From: Sphingomonas sp. BGYR3
Lineage (GTDB): Bacteria; Pseudomonadota; Alphaproteobacteria; Sphingomonadales; Sphingomonadaceae
DNA: 64,000 nucleotides
Assembly: GCF_025153455.1 (NCBI RefSeq)
Contig: NZ_JANZNT010000001.1
Coordinates: 868,001 to 932,000 of the forward strand
Direction of reading: 5' to 3'
Below the pieces are notes generated by a model. That model was not told the DNA's origin, ran no database searches, and was given only the letters and a program-made list of their open reading frames with translations. Numbering within the stretch: the stretch's first letter is position 1; each line of letters begins with the position of its first letter. Shown piece after piece: positions 33,994 to 43,485 of this stretch. Both the position numbers and the translations under genes were made by a program.

Positions 33994-35346
33994 TCACAGC
34001 CCCTCCCCGCCCACCCAATGCGCATTGGCCAGGCGGCGGGCGATGGTCCATGCCTGAACCCGGATATCGGGCACGGCGACGATTTCCCAATGCGCGCCGC
34101 GCGTCATCGGGCCGATGGCGAGCAGCCAGTTATTGGGGTGGCCCTGAGCGTCCAGCGTCCGCGCCCCCTGATCGACATCGACGCCCAGGTGCAGCGGATC
34201 GGGCCGGATCCATCCGGCCTGCAACAACTGGCGCAGCAGCGGTTCGGTGCAGCGGGAAAGGTCGCCCGCCGGGCCGGTGCAGTTGACCACCCGCCTGAAC
34301 CCCGCCTCTTGCACCTGCGCATCGCCGCGCGGTCGCCAGCGCACGACCAGCCGCCCCGCCTCCGCCCGCGCGCTGCGGCTATAGCCGGACCGGACGATCA
34401 ATCGCCCTTCGGCCTGCATCGCGGCGATCCGTTCCGCCACCTGCGGGGCCAGGCGGTGGCGATGCACGTCCCACCATGGCCGCAGATGCCGGATAAAGCG
34501 GCGGCGCGCGGCAAGATCCGCCCCGGCCCAGATCGCCTGGGTAAAGGGCCGCAGCTCGTCCACGGCGTTGCGCCAGCCGATCGCCGCCGAACGGGTCCGT
34601 ACCGCGCGGACCAGCGGGGATCCCAGCGGCACCGGCTTGTCGCGGATCCGCTCGAACGGCGTGGCGGACGCATGCGCGTGCGGCAACAGCCCGCGCCGCG
34701 ACAGGGCGACGATCCGCCCGCGATAGCCGCTCGCGTCGAGCAGCAACGCCATGTCGATCATGGTCAGCCCGGTGCCCAGCAACAGCACATCGTCGCTGTC
34801 CGACAGGCCGTCTGCCACCCCGTCGGCCCAGGGATTGGCGGCATACAGATCGGCGGGCAGGACGCGGGCATCGAACCCCGGCGGATCATGCGGCGGCAGG
34901 TTGCCGACCGCCAGGATCACCTTGCACACCCGTTCCACGCTGCCATCCGCCAGCCGCACCAGCGCGCCATCCCGTTCGCGCTCCACCGCCACAACCTCGC
35001 CCATGCGGCGCTCGATACGGTCGCTGGCACTGGCTGCGGTCCCGTGCAGCAGGTCGGCCAGGTATCGTCCGTACAGGCGACGGGGCGCGAACTGTGCGGC
35101 AGGATCGGCAATCCCCTGATCCGCCAGCCAGCGGATGAAATGATCCGGCTCGTCCGGCAGGGCGCTCATGTTCGATGCACGGACGTTCAGCACGTGGCCG
35201 GGCGCCGCCGCGCCATAGGCCAGCCCCTGCCCGATGCTGTCGGCCCGTTCGATCAACAGCGCCCGCGGCCCATCGTGCCGCACCAGGTTGATGGCGGCCA
35301 GAGTGCCGGAAAACCCGCCCCCGATAATCGCAACACGGTTTGTCAT
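33994..35346 (-). CDS. FAD/NAD(P)-binding protein, YdhS-like (COG4529 type)
   Basis: A 450-residue flavoprotein-like protein. ATG 35346 follows GAAGGGG and begins M-T-N-R-V-A-I-I-G-G-G-F-S-G-T-L-A-A, a classic G-x-G-x-x-G FAD fold. It then shows R-A-S-N-M-S-A-L-P-D-E-P-D-H-F and L-Y-G-R-Y-L-A-D-L-L typical of the FAD_NAD(P)-binding HydB/YdhS group. A later G-T-G-L-T-M-I-D gives a second dinucleotide site. The ending I-G-P-M-T-R-G-A-H-W-E-I-V-A-V-P-D-I-R is also family-like. Enzymatic reaction unknown. It is divergent from the catalase gene. Confidence 0.85.
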   Translation of the reverse strand: MTNRVAIIGGGFSGTLAAINLVRHDGPRALLIERADSIGQGLAYGAAAPGHVLNVRASNMSALPDEPDHFIRWLADQGIADPAAQFAPRRLYGRYLADLLHGTAASASDRIERRMGEVVAVERERDGALVRLADGSVERVCKVILAVGNLPPHDPPGFDARVLPADLYAANPWADGVADGLSDSDDVLLLGTGLTMIDMALLLDASGYRGRIVALSRRGLLPHAHASATPFERIRDKPVPLGSPLVRAVRTRSAAIGWRNAVDELRPFTQAIWAGADLAARRRFIRHLRPWWDVHRHRLAPQVAERIAAMQAEGRLIVRSGYSRSARAEAGRLVVRWRPRGDAQVQEAGFRRVVNCTGPAGDLSRCTEPLLRQLLQAGWIRPDPLHLGVDVDQGARTLDAQGHPNNWLLAIGPMTRGAHWEIVAVPDIRVQAWTIARRLANAHWVGGEGL

Positions 35347-35471
35347 GCCCCTTCGAATGTCACCGGGCGAACCTGTGCGCAAGGATTGCCTGTCCGCAGC
35401 AACGGGGATCGAGGCCATCCGTGCAGCGCCGGAAAAGTTGAAGAATTACGGGAATAACGGCGCATCGGCCG

Positions 35472-35496
35472 GTAACCAAATCGCATCTGCGTCGTT
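35472..35496 (+). promoter_or_regulatory. Candidate EcfG-type promoter of the catalase gene
   Basis: GTAAC at 35472-35476 and CGTT at 35493-35496 are separated by exactly 16 bp. This resembles the alphaproteobacterial general-stress sigma factor motif GGAAC-N16-CGTT with one mismatch in the -35. It is 144 bp upstream of a stress-type catalase. Suggestive only. Confidence 0.3.
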
Positions 35497-35639
35497 CAAG
35501 TACCACGGGCCGGACAGGCTGGCCCCCGTCCGCGAACCATTGCCGGGAAACAGGATACCCGTGGCCGGTGCGCCATTCCGGGTACGGCCATTCTCGCGCC
35601 CTGGGCTCCTGCGAACGAACAGATACAGGGAGAGGGCAC

Positions 35640-37721
35640 GTGGCCAGCAAATCGACATCCGGCAACCCGCAATCCGGCGGCGAAACCCATCAGAGCGCAG
35701 AGGCACTGGACACGCCCGTATTGACCACCAATCACGGCGTTCCGGTATCCGACAATCAGAATTCGCTGAAAAGTGGCTCGCGCGGCCCCACCCTGCTGGA
35801 AGATTTCGTACTGCGCGAAAAAATCTTCCACTTCGATCACGAACGGATTCCCGAACGGATCGTGCATGCCCGCGGATCGGGCGCGCACGGGATGTTCGAG
35901 GCGACGGCCGATATCTCCGACCTGTCCAGGGCCGCGGTGTTCACCAAGGGCGAACAGACCGAAGTGTTCGTCCGCTTTTCGACCGTCGCGGGCGGCGCCG
36001 GATCAGTCGACACGCCGCGCGACGTGCGCGGATTTGCGGTGAAATTCTACACGAGCGAGGGGAACTGGGATCTGGTGGGCAACAACATCCCGGTGTTCTT
36101 CATCCAGGACGCCCTCAAGTTCCCCGACCTGGCCCATGCCGTAAAGATGGAGGCGGATCGCGGTTATCCGCAGGCGGGCAGTGCGCATGACACCTTTTGG
36201 GACTGGGCATCGCTGATGCCGGAAACGACGCATATGCTGTTATGGGCGATGTCCGATCGGACGCTGCCGCGATCGTTCCGGATGATGGAAGGGTTCGGCG
36301 TCCATACCTTCAAACTGGTCAATGCCGCGGGCAAGGCGAGTTTCGTCAAATTTCACTGGAAGCCGCGGCTGGGCCTGCAATCGACCGTGTGGGACGAGGC
36401 GCTGAAGCTTCAGGCCGCAGACAATGATTATCAGCGCCGCGACCTGTTCGAAGCGATCGATGCCGGCGATTTCCCGCAATGGGATCTGGGCATCCAGGTG
36501 TTCGATCAGGCATTTGCCGATGCACAGCCCTATGACGTGCTGGATTCGACCAAGCTGATCCCGGAGGAGGATGTACCCGTCCGGATCATCGGCACGCTGA
36601 CGCTCAATCGAAACGTCGACAATTTCTTTGCCGAGACGGAACAGGTCGCGTTCCTGCCGTCGAACATCCCGCCCGGCATCGATTTTTCGAACGACCCGCT
36701 GCTGCAGGGGCGGCTGTTCTCCTATCTCGACACGCAGAATTCGCGGCTGGGCACGACCAATTTTCATCAGATCCCGGTCAACGCGCCGCGCTGTCCGTTC
36801 GGCAATTTCCAGCGGGACGGCAAGATGCAGACCGCCGTGCCCAAGGGGCGGGCGAATTACGAACCGAACAGTCTTGCCGCCCATGGCGAGGATGGCGGTC
36901 CGCGCGAGAGCATGGAACGCGGTTTCGTAACGGTCGACGCGGCGACCGGCCCGGATGAAAGCGGCGAAAAGCAGCGCGTGCGGTCGGACAGCTTTGCCGA
37001 TCACTACAGCCAGGCACGGCTGTTCTATCGGTCGCAGACCGAAAACGAACAGGCGCACATCGCATCGTCGTTCGTGTTCGAACTGTCCAAGGTCGGGCTG
37101 CTAGACGAAGTGCCCGGCCGCATGGTCGCCAATCTGCGCAATGTCGACGAGACGCTGGCGCAGCGGGTCGCCGACGGACTTGGCATCGCACTGCCGGAAA
37201 AGGCAGAGCCGGCGAGACCGCCGTTCGACATGCCGCCGTCGGACGCGCTTTCCATTCAGAAGAACATGAAGGCCACGCTGGAAGGGCGCGCGGTCGGCAT
37301 CCTGATCGCGGACGGAACCGATGCCGACGCACTCGGCGCGCTGGTCGACGCGATCAAGAAGGCGAAGGGCAAGCCCGTGCTGGTCGCACCGAAGATTCAG
37401 GGGGCCAGGCTGTCCGACGGATCGCAGGCAAAGGCGGACGGTCAGCTGGCCGGAACGCCCAACCAGTTGTTCGACGCGGTCGCGGTCATCCTGTCCGAAG
37501 AAGGCTGTGCGGCGCTGATGACCGAAAGCGCGGCGACCGAATATGTGATGAACGCCTATGGCCATCTGAAAGCGATCGGCGCCAGTGATGCGGCCAAGCC
37601 GCTGCTGGACAAGGCGGGCGTTGCCCCGGAGGATGGCATCACCGGCCTGGGTTCGGATTTCGTCAAGGCGGCGGCCAAGCGGTTCTATGCCCGCGAGCCA
37701 TCGGTGCGCACTTTGGCTTGA
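35640..37721 (+). CDS. katE: Large-subunit (HPII/KatE-type) catalase
   Basis: A 693-residue monofunctional haem catalase of the large-subunit clade. GTG 35640 is chosen because GGGAGAGGG precedes it by a few bases; in-frame upstream codons lack a ribosome site. Key residues: the distal His in [11 protein letters not shown], the distal Asn in [11 protein letters not shown], and the proximal haem Tyr in R-L-F-S-Y-L-D-T-Q. From about residue 540 a flavodoxin-like C-terminal domain ([13 protein letters not shown]) follows, as in HPII. It would decompose H2O2 in the cytoplasm, typically under general-stress control. A hairpin follows the stop. Confidence 0.95.
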   Translation: MASKSTSGNPQSGGETHQSAEALDTPVLTTNHGVPVSDNQNSLKSGSRGPTLLEDFVLREKIFHFDHERIPERIVHARGSGAHGMFEATADISDLSRAAVFTKGEQTEVFVRFSTVAGGAGSVDTPRDVRGFAVKFYTSEGNWDLVGNNIPVFFIQDALKFPDLAHAVKMEADRGYPQAGSAHDTFWDWASLMPETTHMLLWAMSDRTLPRSFRMMEGFGVHTFKLVNAAGKASFVKFHWKPRLGLQSTVWDEALKLQAADNDYQRRDLFEAIDAGDFPQWDLGIQVFDQAFADAQPYDVLDSTKLIPEEDVPVRIIGTLTLNRNVDNFFAETEQVAFLPSNIPPGIDFSNDPLLQGRLFSYLDTQNSRLGTTNFHQIPVNAPRCPFGNFQRDGKMQTAVPKGRANYEPNSLAAHGEDGGPRESMERGFVTVDAATGPDESGEKQRVRSDSFADHYSQARLFYRSQTENEQAHIASSFVFELSKVGLLDEVPGRMVANLRNVDETLAQRVADGLGIALPEKAEPARPPFDMPPSDALSIQKNMKATLEGRAVGILIADGTDADALGALVDAIKKAKGKPVLVAPKIQGARLSDGSQAKADGQLAGTPNQLFDAVAVILSEEGCAALMTESAATEYVMNAYGHLKAIGASDAAKPLLDKAGVAPEDGITGLGSDFVKAAAKRFYAREPSVRTLA

Positions 37722-37750
37722 TCAAAGGAAGCCGGCGCCGCTTACGGTGT

Positions 37751-37795
37751 TGAACGAGGCCCGTGCATCCGCTGCGATGCACGGGCCGTCGTTCA
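37751..37795. terminator. Long hairpin downstream of katE
   Basis: A perfect 12-bp stem (37758-37769 with 37776-37787, GGCCCGTGCATC) has a 6-nt loop. It is extended by TGAACGA/TCGTTCA arms (37751-37757 and 37789-37795). It lies between convergent katE and TBDR genes and is likely bidirectional. Confidence 0.7.
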
Positions 37796-37829
37796 TAGGA
37801 TGGGCGGCGCGGCACGGGAACGAAAGGCA

Positions 37830-37863
37830 GGCTGGCCGGACCAACAGCGCGGTCCGGCCAGCC
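37830..37863 (-). terminator. Hairpin after TBDR gene at 37869
   Basis: A perfect 13-bp stem (GGCTGGCCGGACC at 37830-37842 with its complement at 37851-37863), 8-nt loop, starting 5 bp past the TBDR stop on the minus strand. A short CCTTT tract follows in that direction. Confidence 0.65.
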
Positions 37864-37868
37864 CGCCC

Positions 37869-40817
37869 TTACAGCTTGAAGCGCAGGCCCAGGCGATAGC
37901 TGCGGCCAAGCAGGTCATAGACCGGCGAGCTGCCGAACCCGACCCCCGGCACGGGCGGCGGATCGCGGTCGAACAGATTTTCGACCACGGCAAACAGCGT
38001 GGTCGTCTGCCCAGCGACCTTCACATCGACGCTTTGCGACAATTCCCAGTACCAGACCGCCGGGATGCGATTGTCCGCCGCTGACAGCCCGTTGCGCTGG
38101 GTTGGCCCCAGATTGCTGACAACGCCGGGGCCAAGGTAGCGCGCGGTCACCGTGGTCCGGCTGGGGCCGACGGCATAGGTTGCAGAGCCAAGGCCGCGCC
38201 ATTTCAGGCTGCCCGGCGTGCCCAGATCGGGCGGTGTTGTGTCCCCCGGCAGCCGGGTCTGGTCCTTCAGCCGCTGAGAGGCGAGCAGACGCAGACTGAA
38301 GGTGCCCGGCAGGCTGTCCGAAATCGCGCTGAGGCTGGTGCGGTAGCCCAGTTCGTAATCGATCCCCTCCACCTCGACATTCTGGGCATTGATCCCGCCG
38401 GTCAGCAGCGTCGCACCGGTAAGGCCGGTGCTGCCCGACACCGGGATGATGGACTGGCACGCCGACGGGCTGGCCGGCCGGTTGAAGCCATAGCACAGAT
38501 CCAGCAGCAACTGCCCGCCAACGCCAAAGATCGCGTCCTTGATCCCGATCTTGTACCAGTCAACCGTCAGGCTGAGGCCCGGTGCCCAGCCGGGTTGATA
38601 GACGCCGCCGGCCGTCCAGGTATCGGCGATTTCCGGGGTCAGCAGCGGGTTGCCGCCCTGCAGCGTGATGAACTGCACCTGCGGGCTGTTGGGCAGGCTG
38701 CGGTCGAGGAACTGATTGACGAACTGGCTTTGCGGGGCGAACAGATCGTTCAGGTTGGGCGCGCGAATGTCACGCGAACGGGTGGCCCGCAACCGCAGGT
38801 CGCCAAGGCTGTACGTGCCCCCGACCTTCCACGTCGTGACGGTGCCGCTGGTCGAATAATCGGTGCGCCGGACCGCGCCGTTCAGCTCGAAATCGCCGAT
38901 CGCCGAATCCTTGAGCAGCGGGACCAGCGCCTCGCCGAAAAATTCCGACACATTGTACCCGGCGCCGCCCGGCTGGAAATTGCCGACATTCCATCGACGC
39001 GCGATCGATGTGGGATCGGATACCGCGACAAAGCTTTCCTCGCGATATTCGAACCCGGCCGCAAACGATACCGGACCGGCCCAGGTGGAAAACGGGCTGT
39101 ACTGCGCATCGATTGCATAGACGTCGAGCGCGATATCGAGATCCTGCCGCGTGCGCAGCCCGTCGCTTTCCCCGGTGACCCATGCGATCGAAGCGGCCCC
39201 CAACGACCCTTCGCCGAACACGTTCATCGGAATGCAGCCATTGGACGGGTTGGCCAGCGTCGAACGGCAGACAGGCGCGCCGACCGCGATCCCCGCAATC
39301 CCGCCCACCGCCGGATTGCCCGTCACATCGACCGCCTGGTTGAACCGGTCGATGATGACATTGTTGTCGCGGGTATAGGTCACCTGGCTGCGGCCGCGCT
39401 GATAATAGGCACGCCATTTGCCGCTGTCGGCAAAACTGCCCTCCAGGGCCAGCAGGATGCGGCTCTGACGACGGCTGTATCCGGCCAGGCCGATTTCCTC
39501 ATCCGGCCGGTTGACCATGTCGTAGAACAGCCGGTTCATGCGGAAACTGGTGATCCCGGCGGTATCCATCGCCTGCCGCACGGTCACCGGAATGAACGGA
39601 TTGTCGCGCTGGATCAGCAGCGCGCCCGTCGCGCCTGTCCCCTGGCGGTTATAGATCGCCGACCAATTGACCGTGTCATTGCCGGCATAGGTGGCCTCAA
39701 CGATCGCGGAAACCGTGTCGGTAATCTCGTAGCTCAACCGGCCATAGACGCTCCAATATTCAAGGTCGGGCAGCAGCGCGCCCCGGATATTCTGGCCCTG
39801 AACAGTGCCGCCGCCCTGGATCGAACCCTGAGTCAGCGCCGGCGGGCCAAAGACGAACTGGCCGATGCCGCCGCCCGGCTGGAAGTTGATGCCGGCCAGC
39901 GGCCCGCCGACGATCACGCCGCCGGGGGTGCTGGTAAAACCGATATCGGTGCGCACGATCCGGCCCGGTTCGCCATTGGTGGCCGTCCAGTTCGGATTTT
40001 GCAGGATGCCCAGGCCCGGCTGGAACCAGTCCCGCGGGGAATCGGACATCTGGATGCTGTCGCTTTTGGCATAATTGCCGCTCAGCAACAGGCTGCCCCG
40101 CCCTTGATTGAACGACGTTCCATAGGCCAGATCGCCGCTGATCACGCGGCCATCGTTGCGATCGGTCTGGCCATAGTTGATCTGGCCTTTCAGGCCGGTG
40201 AACTGGGTGTCGAGGATGAAATTGACGACACCCGCCACCGCATCGGAACCATAGGCGGCCGATGCGCCGCCCGTCACCACATCTACCCGCTTGACCAGAT
40301 TCTGGGGCAGCAGATTGATATCGACCGCCGGCTGCAGGCCGGAACCGACGACGCGGCGACCATCGAGCAGCACAAGGGTGCGGTTGATGCCAAGGCCGCG
40401 GGCGTTGATCTGATTGGCACCGCCATTGGCGTTGACGAACAGGGTGGTGGCACGCGGCGACTGACCCTGTCCGATCGCCGGCAACTGATTGACGTAATCG
40501 GCGATGTTGATGGGATTGCGCTGCGCAATTTCCTCCGACGTCACGACCGTGGTCGGCACGGGGGCATCATTGCCGTTGCGCACGATGCGCGAACCCGTGA
40601 CGACGATTTCCTCAGCGGCCGCCTTTTCCTGTTCGGCCTCGCTGACCGCCTGTTCCTGCGCGGCCGCATCGACGGCGGCCTGTTCGTCGGACAGGGCCAC
40701 AGGATCAGCGGGTTTGGGGTCCTGATGCTCGGCAGCGGCGGGCGCTGCGGCCAATGCAGCGGCAAGTGCCGCCAGCGAACAGACTGCGAATGTCTTCGAC
40801 CGATTTTGATTGACCAT
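37869..40817 (-). CDS. TonB-dependent receptor, substrate unknown
   Basis: A 982-residue TBDR. ATG 40817 has AAGGGGG 8 nt upstream and starts a signal peptide (F-A-V-C-S-L-A-A-L-A-A-A-L-A-A-A-P-A-A-A). An unusual low-complexity Ala/Glu-rich stretch (about residues 30-62, E-Q-A-A-V-D-A-A-A-Q-E-Q-A-V-S-E) separates it from E-I-V-V-T-G-S-R. The plug has A-R-G-L-G-I-N-R-T-L-V-L-L-D-G-R-R and V-D-V-V-T-G-G-A-S-A-A-Y-G-S-D-A-V-A-G-V. The barrel ends G-L-R-F-K-L. No transport or catabolic partner is adjacent, so the ligand cannot be guessed. Confidence 0.9.
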   Translation of the reverse strand: MVNQNRSKTFAVCSLAALAAALAAAPAAAEHQDPKPADPVALSDEQAAVDAAAQEQAVSEAEQEKAAAEEIVVTGSRIVRNGNDAPVPTTVVTSEEIAQRNPINIADYVNQLPAIGQGQSPRATTLFVNANGGANQINARGLGINRTLVLLDGRRVVGSGLQPAVDINLLPQNLVKRVDVVTGGASAAYGSDAVAGVVNFILDTQFTGLKGQINYGQTDRNDGRVISGDLAYGTSFNQGRGSLLLSGNYAKSDSIQMSDSPRDWFQPGLGILQNPNWTATNGEPGRIVRTDIGFTSTPGGVIVGGPLAGINFQPGGGIGQFVFGPPALTQGSIQGGGTVQGQNIRGALLPDLEYWSVYGRLSYEITDTVSAIVEATYAGNDTVNWSAIYNRQGTGATGALLIQRDNPFIPVTVRQAMDTAGITSFRMNRLFYDMVNRPDEEIGLAGYSRRQSRILLALEGSFADSGKWRAYYQRGRSQVTYTRDNNVIIDRFNQAVDVTGNPAVGGIAGIAVGAPVCRSTLANPSNGCIPMNVFGEGSLGAASIAWVTGESDGLRTRQDLDIALDVYAIDAQYSPFSTWAGPVSFAAGFEYREESFVAVSDPTSIARRWNVGNFQPGGAGYNVSEFFGEALVPLLKDSAIGDFELNGAVRRTDYSTSGTVTTWKVGGTYSLGDLRLRATRSRDIRAPNLNDLFAPQSQFVNQFLDRSLPNSPQVQFITLQGGNPLLTPEIADTWTAGGVYQPGWAPGLSLTVDWYKIGIKDAIFGVGGQLLLDLCYGFNRPASPSACQSIIPVSGSTGLTGATLLTGGINAQNVEVEGIDYELGYRTSLSAISDSLPGTFSLRLLASQRLKDQTRLPGDTTPPDLGTPGSLKWRGLGSATYAVGPSRTTVTARYLGPGVVSNLGPTQRNGLSAADNRIPAVWYWELSQSVDVKVAGQTTTLFAVVENLFDRDPPPVPGVGFGSSPVYDLLGRSYRLGLRFKL

Positions 40818-41048
40818 GCAATGCCCCCTTGTCCGGCAAAATGCCGGCGCCGTTTTTCCCTCCTGGGGGTGAGGAGGCGGCCCCATCACACCAATGTCAA
40901 TTGATAGAAACGCATCTGTCATGTTCGTTTCGCGCAACCATCCGCCGATCGAACCGCAAAAGTTGTAATTTCGAGGCTGGCTGGCCCGGCTACCCGCGAC
41001 AATCGATCAAGCGTGGGCGCGCGCGGCGGCGAACCGCGCGGGTGCGCA

Positions 41049-42023
41049 TCAGGCAGAGACGGGCAGCGGGTTCCGTCTGTTCTGGGCGACCGCGCATACC
41101 AGCAGCAGCGCGCTAAGCGCCAATGCAAGCTGTCCGGCCGGCGAAGACCAGCTTAGGTCCAGTGGATCGGCATCCCCAGCCGGGACCGGCGCGCCGTCGT
41201 CCAGCATCTGGCGCGCCTCGGTCAGCTTTTCGCGGGCACGGCGCAATGTGGCGGCCGGATCATCCCGACCGGCTTGCTGTTCGGCTGGAATAAAACTCGC
41301 CAGAACGGGGATCGGCGTCGGGATCGATGGTTCGGCATCGCTCCGCACCGGGGGGACCGGCGTTTGCCGCGCCATGCGTTTGGCGGGCTGCTTTTCCTTG
41401 CGAACCACCACCGGAACCACCGGCTCAGCGAAGATCGGCGCGGGCAGATTGTCGCCCTGCCCTGCATCCCCATGCTCCTCCGTCGCAGCGGAAGGGAGCA
41501 CCGGCTCCGCCATGACCGGTGATCCGGCCCGGCTGGCCGCAACGGTGCGCGCGTCCCTGGCCCGCTGCAACCGGTTTGCCAGATCAACCAGCACCGCGTC
41601 GGACGGGGCAATCTGCTTGGCCCGCAGCTGGCCGATCCGGCGTTCGATCAGCGCAATCCGATCGTCATGCGCCTGCACGACCGCAGCGTTGAACGTGTCG
41701 TGATCGCTGACTGCCCCGTTCCTGTCCGAGGGTGCGATGGCCACGGCATCCTCCAGCACAGGCGAAGCGGCACGCGGCTCAGGCAGGGTGTCCTCAAGAT
41801 GAAACGCGTCCATCGAACGGTCGGCCAACGGGCGCTGCGACGGCTCCCGATTGAACGCCGGAATGTCGACGATCCGATAGGCGGGCGGCGGCACTGCTTC
41901 GACGGTACGTCCATCGCTGTCCGTACGAATTCCGGCGGGATCGGCGTCGACGGCGGGCGCAGATCCAAGCGGCGCTGCAACGCTCATCGCAAAGGCGGCC
42001 GAGATCATTACGCCCATGACCAT
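41049..42023 (-). CDS. Hypothetical protein with C-terminal membrane anchor
   Basis: A 324-residue protein. ATG 42023 has GGGA 5 nt upstream. It has a hydrophobic N-terminus (M-V-M-G-V-M-I-S-A-A-F-A-M-S-V-A-A-P) that could be a signal, and a central helical region likely to form a coiled coil (about residues 118-162, V-Q-A-H-D-D-R-I-A-L-I-E-R-R-I-G-Q-L-R). A Pro-rich basic linker comes next. Near the C-terminus lies a transmembrane helix (G-Q-L-A-L-A-L-S-A-L-L-L-V-C-A-V-A) followed by R-R-N. The domain order suggests an exported, inner-membrane-tethered protein facing the periplasm. No family recognised; monocistronic. Confidence 0.65.
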   Translation of the reverse strand: MVMGVMISAAFAMSVAAPLGSAPAVDADPAGIRTDSDGRTVEAVPPPAYRIVDIPAFNREPSQRPLADRSMDAFHLEDTLPEPRAASPVLEDAVAIAPSDRNGAVSDHDTFNAAVVQAHDDRIALIERRIGQLRAKQIAPSDAVLVDLANRLQRARDARTVAASRAGSPVMAEPVLPSAATEEHGDAGQGDNLPAPIFAEPVVPVVVRKEKQPAKRMARQTPVPPVRSDAEPSIPTPIPVLASFIPAEQQAGRDDPAATLRRAREKLTEARQMLDDGAPVPAGDADPLDLSWSSPAGQLALALSALLLVCAVAQNRRNPLPVSA

Positions 42024-42135
42024 TTGTCCCAAAGTGGGACGCCTCGGTCAAGCGAAACGGCGGGGACTCCGATTGCAATCTGCGGCGATCAAAATGCGCC
42101 CGGCACAGGCGAACTGCGCATCATCGGCGCGCGGT

Positions 42136-42324
42136 TCAGACCGATTTTACAATCTGCGCGGCCGTGCCCGCAGGCTTGGCCACAGGAGCGCCCGACAGCC
42201 GCTTTTCATAAGCGTCGGCCATTTTCTGATGCGCCAGGGCAACGCAATTATCCTCGCAGGAAGCAGCGCGTTCGCGCTCCTCCTTCGCCCGTTTAAGGAA
42301 ATAGATCTTGTCATCGGACCGCAT
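42136..42324 (-). CDS. Small Cys-pair protein (62 aa), putative FNR/FixK target
   Basis: ATG 42324 with GGAG 8 nt upstream gives a 62-residue soluble protein: M-R-S-D-D-K-I-Y-F-L-K-R-A-K-E-E-R-E-R-A-, then A-S-C-E-D-N-C-V-A-L-A-H-Q-K-M-A-D-A-Y-E-K-R-L. It is mostly helical and charged, with a C-x4-C pair. Longer in-frame starts exist but lack a ribosome site and would run through the promoter. Small proteins of this style are frequent in sphingomonads and uncharacterised. A perfect TTGAT-N4-ATCAA box lies 68 bp upstream, so expression under low oxygen is expected. Confidence 0.65.
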   Translation of the reverse strand: MRSDDKIYFLKRAKEERERAASCEDNCVALAHQKMADAYEKRLSGAPVAKPAGTAAQIVKSV

Positions 42325-42633
42325 ATGATGGTCTCCGTGCGCCCGATTGCGTCTTCGAAACAAAATTAGACCTGGATCAACCGGCAAACAATTGATGCAA
42401 ATCAACACCCATGATCCGTTGATCGCGGATACATACCGCCTTGCCGTACCACCCGTCGATCGATCGCACCGATCACCATGTAAGCAAGCTGCTCTTTTAA
42501 ATAATATTTTGGTCGTCGGTAATCTTTTCATCATATTTCTGCGATCCGCACACCATTCCTCGCATTAAATCAGTGTATCCATTGTTCCGGTTCGTCGCTG
42601 CGACCGATATCCTGCGATGGTGATGTTGTTCGG
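42325..42633. other. AT-rich intergenic region, 309 bp
   Basis: It contains the FNR/FixK-type box at 42392-42405 and a clearly AT-rich stretch around 42489-42545, between the small Cys-pair gene and the 3' end of the glycosyltransferase operon. No open reading frame of note. The AT-rich part may hold the -10 region of the small gene or an operon 3' end. Confidence 0.5.
42392..42405. promoter_or_regulatory. Perfect FNR/FixK box TTGATGCAAATCAA
   Basis: TTGAT-GCAA-ATCAA matches the FNR/Anr/FixK consensus TTGAT-N4-ATCAA in all ten defined positions. It is centred about 74 bp upstream of the ATG of the 62-aa gene, a reasonable place for activation at a -40 class site. Confidence 0.75.
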
Positions 42634-43485
42634 TCAGGCAAATGCCCGGTCCACCTTGCTGGCGCTCACCTCGTCCGCGCTGGGATGGCGCAAAACCTGG
42701 ATCGCGTGCCCCTTACGGGCGATCAGACCCAGGCCCTGAAACGCGTCGAGCCACCCTTCCATCGGCCATCGCTGCCAGCGATCATGGAATCTGCGGGCAT
42801 TGGCGACGATATCGGCGAAATGTTGCAGCGGCGGATCATGGGCCGCGTGATGCTGATGAAACGCCCCCGCCCCGCCGATCAACCGATGCGGGACACCTGC
42901 ATCGCGCAGGCGAAAGGCGAAATCGGTGTCTTCGGCGCCATAGCCGGTAAAGGCGGGATCGAACCCGCCAACCGCGGCAAAGCGTTCGGCAGAAACCCCG
43001 AAGGCAAGTGACCAGAACAGCGCATGGTCCGCAGCAACGGATTGGCCCGCACCGGGAAAGAGCCGTGCAGGATGTCGAATGGCGCGGGCGAGCAATTGCC
43101 GCTTCGACCAGTCATCGGCGACCGCACCGGGCGGAAGATAGCGCACCTCTGCACTCAACAGCGCATCATTCGCGCCGCACGCCGCCGCAATCGCGCCGAC
43201 CAGTCCGGCAGCCGGGATGCAATCCACGTCAAGAAACAGCAGGATCGGCGACCTGGCCGTACTGGCAGCAAGGTTTCGCGCCTCGGCCAGCGGCAGGCCC
43301 GGCCGATCCAGCAGCACGGTCGTGACCGGAAAGCACTGCGGCGGGATCACGACTGGCCGATCGCTGGCCATGTCCACGACGATCAGTTCGGCCGGCAGGC
43401 ACGTGCTGCGCGCCAGCCCCTCGACCAGCCGCTTCAGATGCGCCGCCCGGTTCTTGACTAGGGTCAGGACGCTGACGGTGCTCAT
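42634..43485 (-). CDS. GT2-family glycosyltransferase (operon gene 7)
   Basis: A 283-residue GT-A glycosyltransferase. It has M-S-T-V-S-V-L-T-L-V-K-N-R, E-L-I-V-V-D-M-A-S-D and A-E-A-R-N-L-A-A-S-T. L-F-L-D-V-D-C-I-P carries the metal-binding D-x-D, and G-Y-G-A-E-D-T-D-F-A-F-R carries the acceptor-side E-D. The family transfers a sugar from a nucleotide sugar to an acceptor in the cytoplasm or at the inner membrane. ATG 43485 overlaps the methyltransferase stop (ATGA). It is the last gene of a seven-gene coupled operon. Confidence 0.9.
   Translation of the reverse strand: MSTVSVLTLVKNRAAHLKRLVEGLARSTCLPAELIVVDMASDRPVVIPPQCFPVTTVLLDRPGLPLAEARNLAASTARSPILLFLDVDCIPAAGLVGAIAAACGANDALLSAEVRYLPPGAVADDWSKRQLLARAIRHPARLFPGAGQSVAADHALFWSLAFGVSAERFAAVGGFDPAFTGYGAEDTDFAFRLRDAGVPHRLIGGAGAFHQHHAAHDPPLQHFADIVANARRFHDRWQRWPMEGWLDAFQGLGLIARKGHAIQVLRHPSADEVSASKVDRAFA

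Noticed and set aside
40907..40931. GAAACG-N13-CGTTTC inverted repeat upstream of the TBDR at 40817
   Set aside because: Short arms and a long spacer; likely to occur by chance and no partner regulator is nearby.
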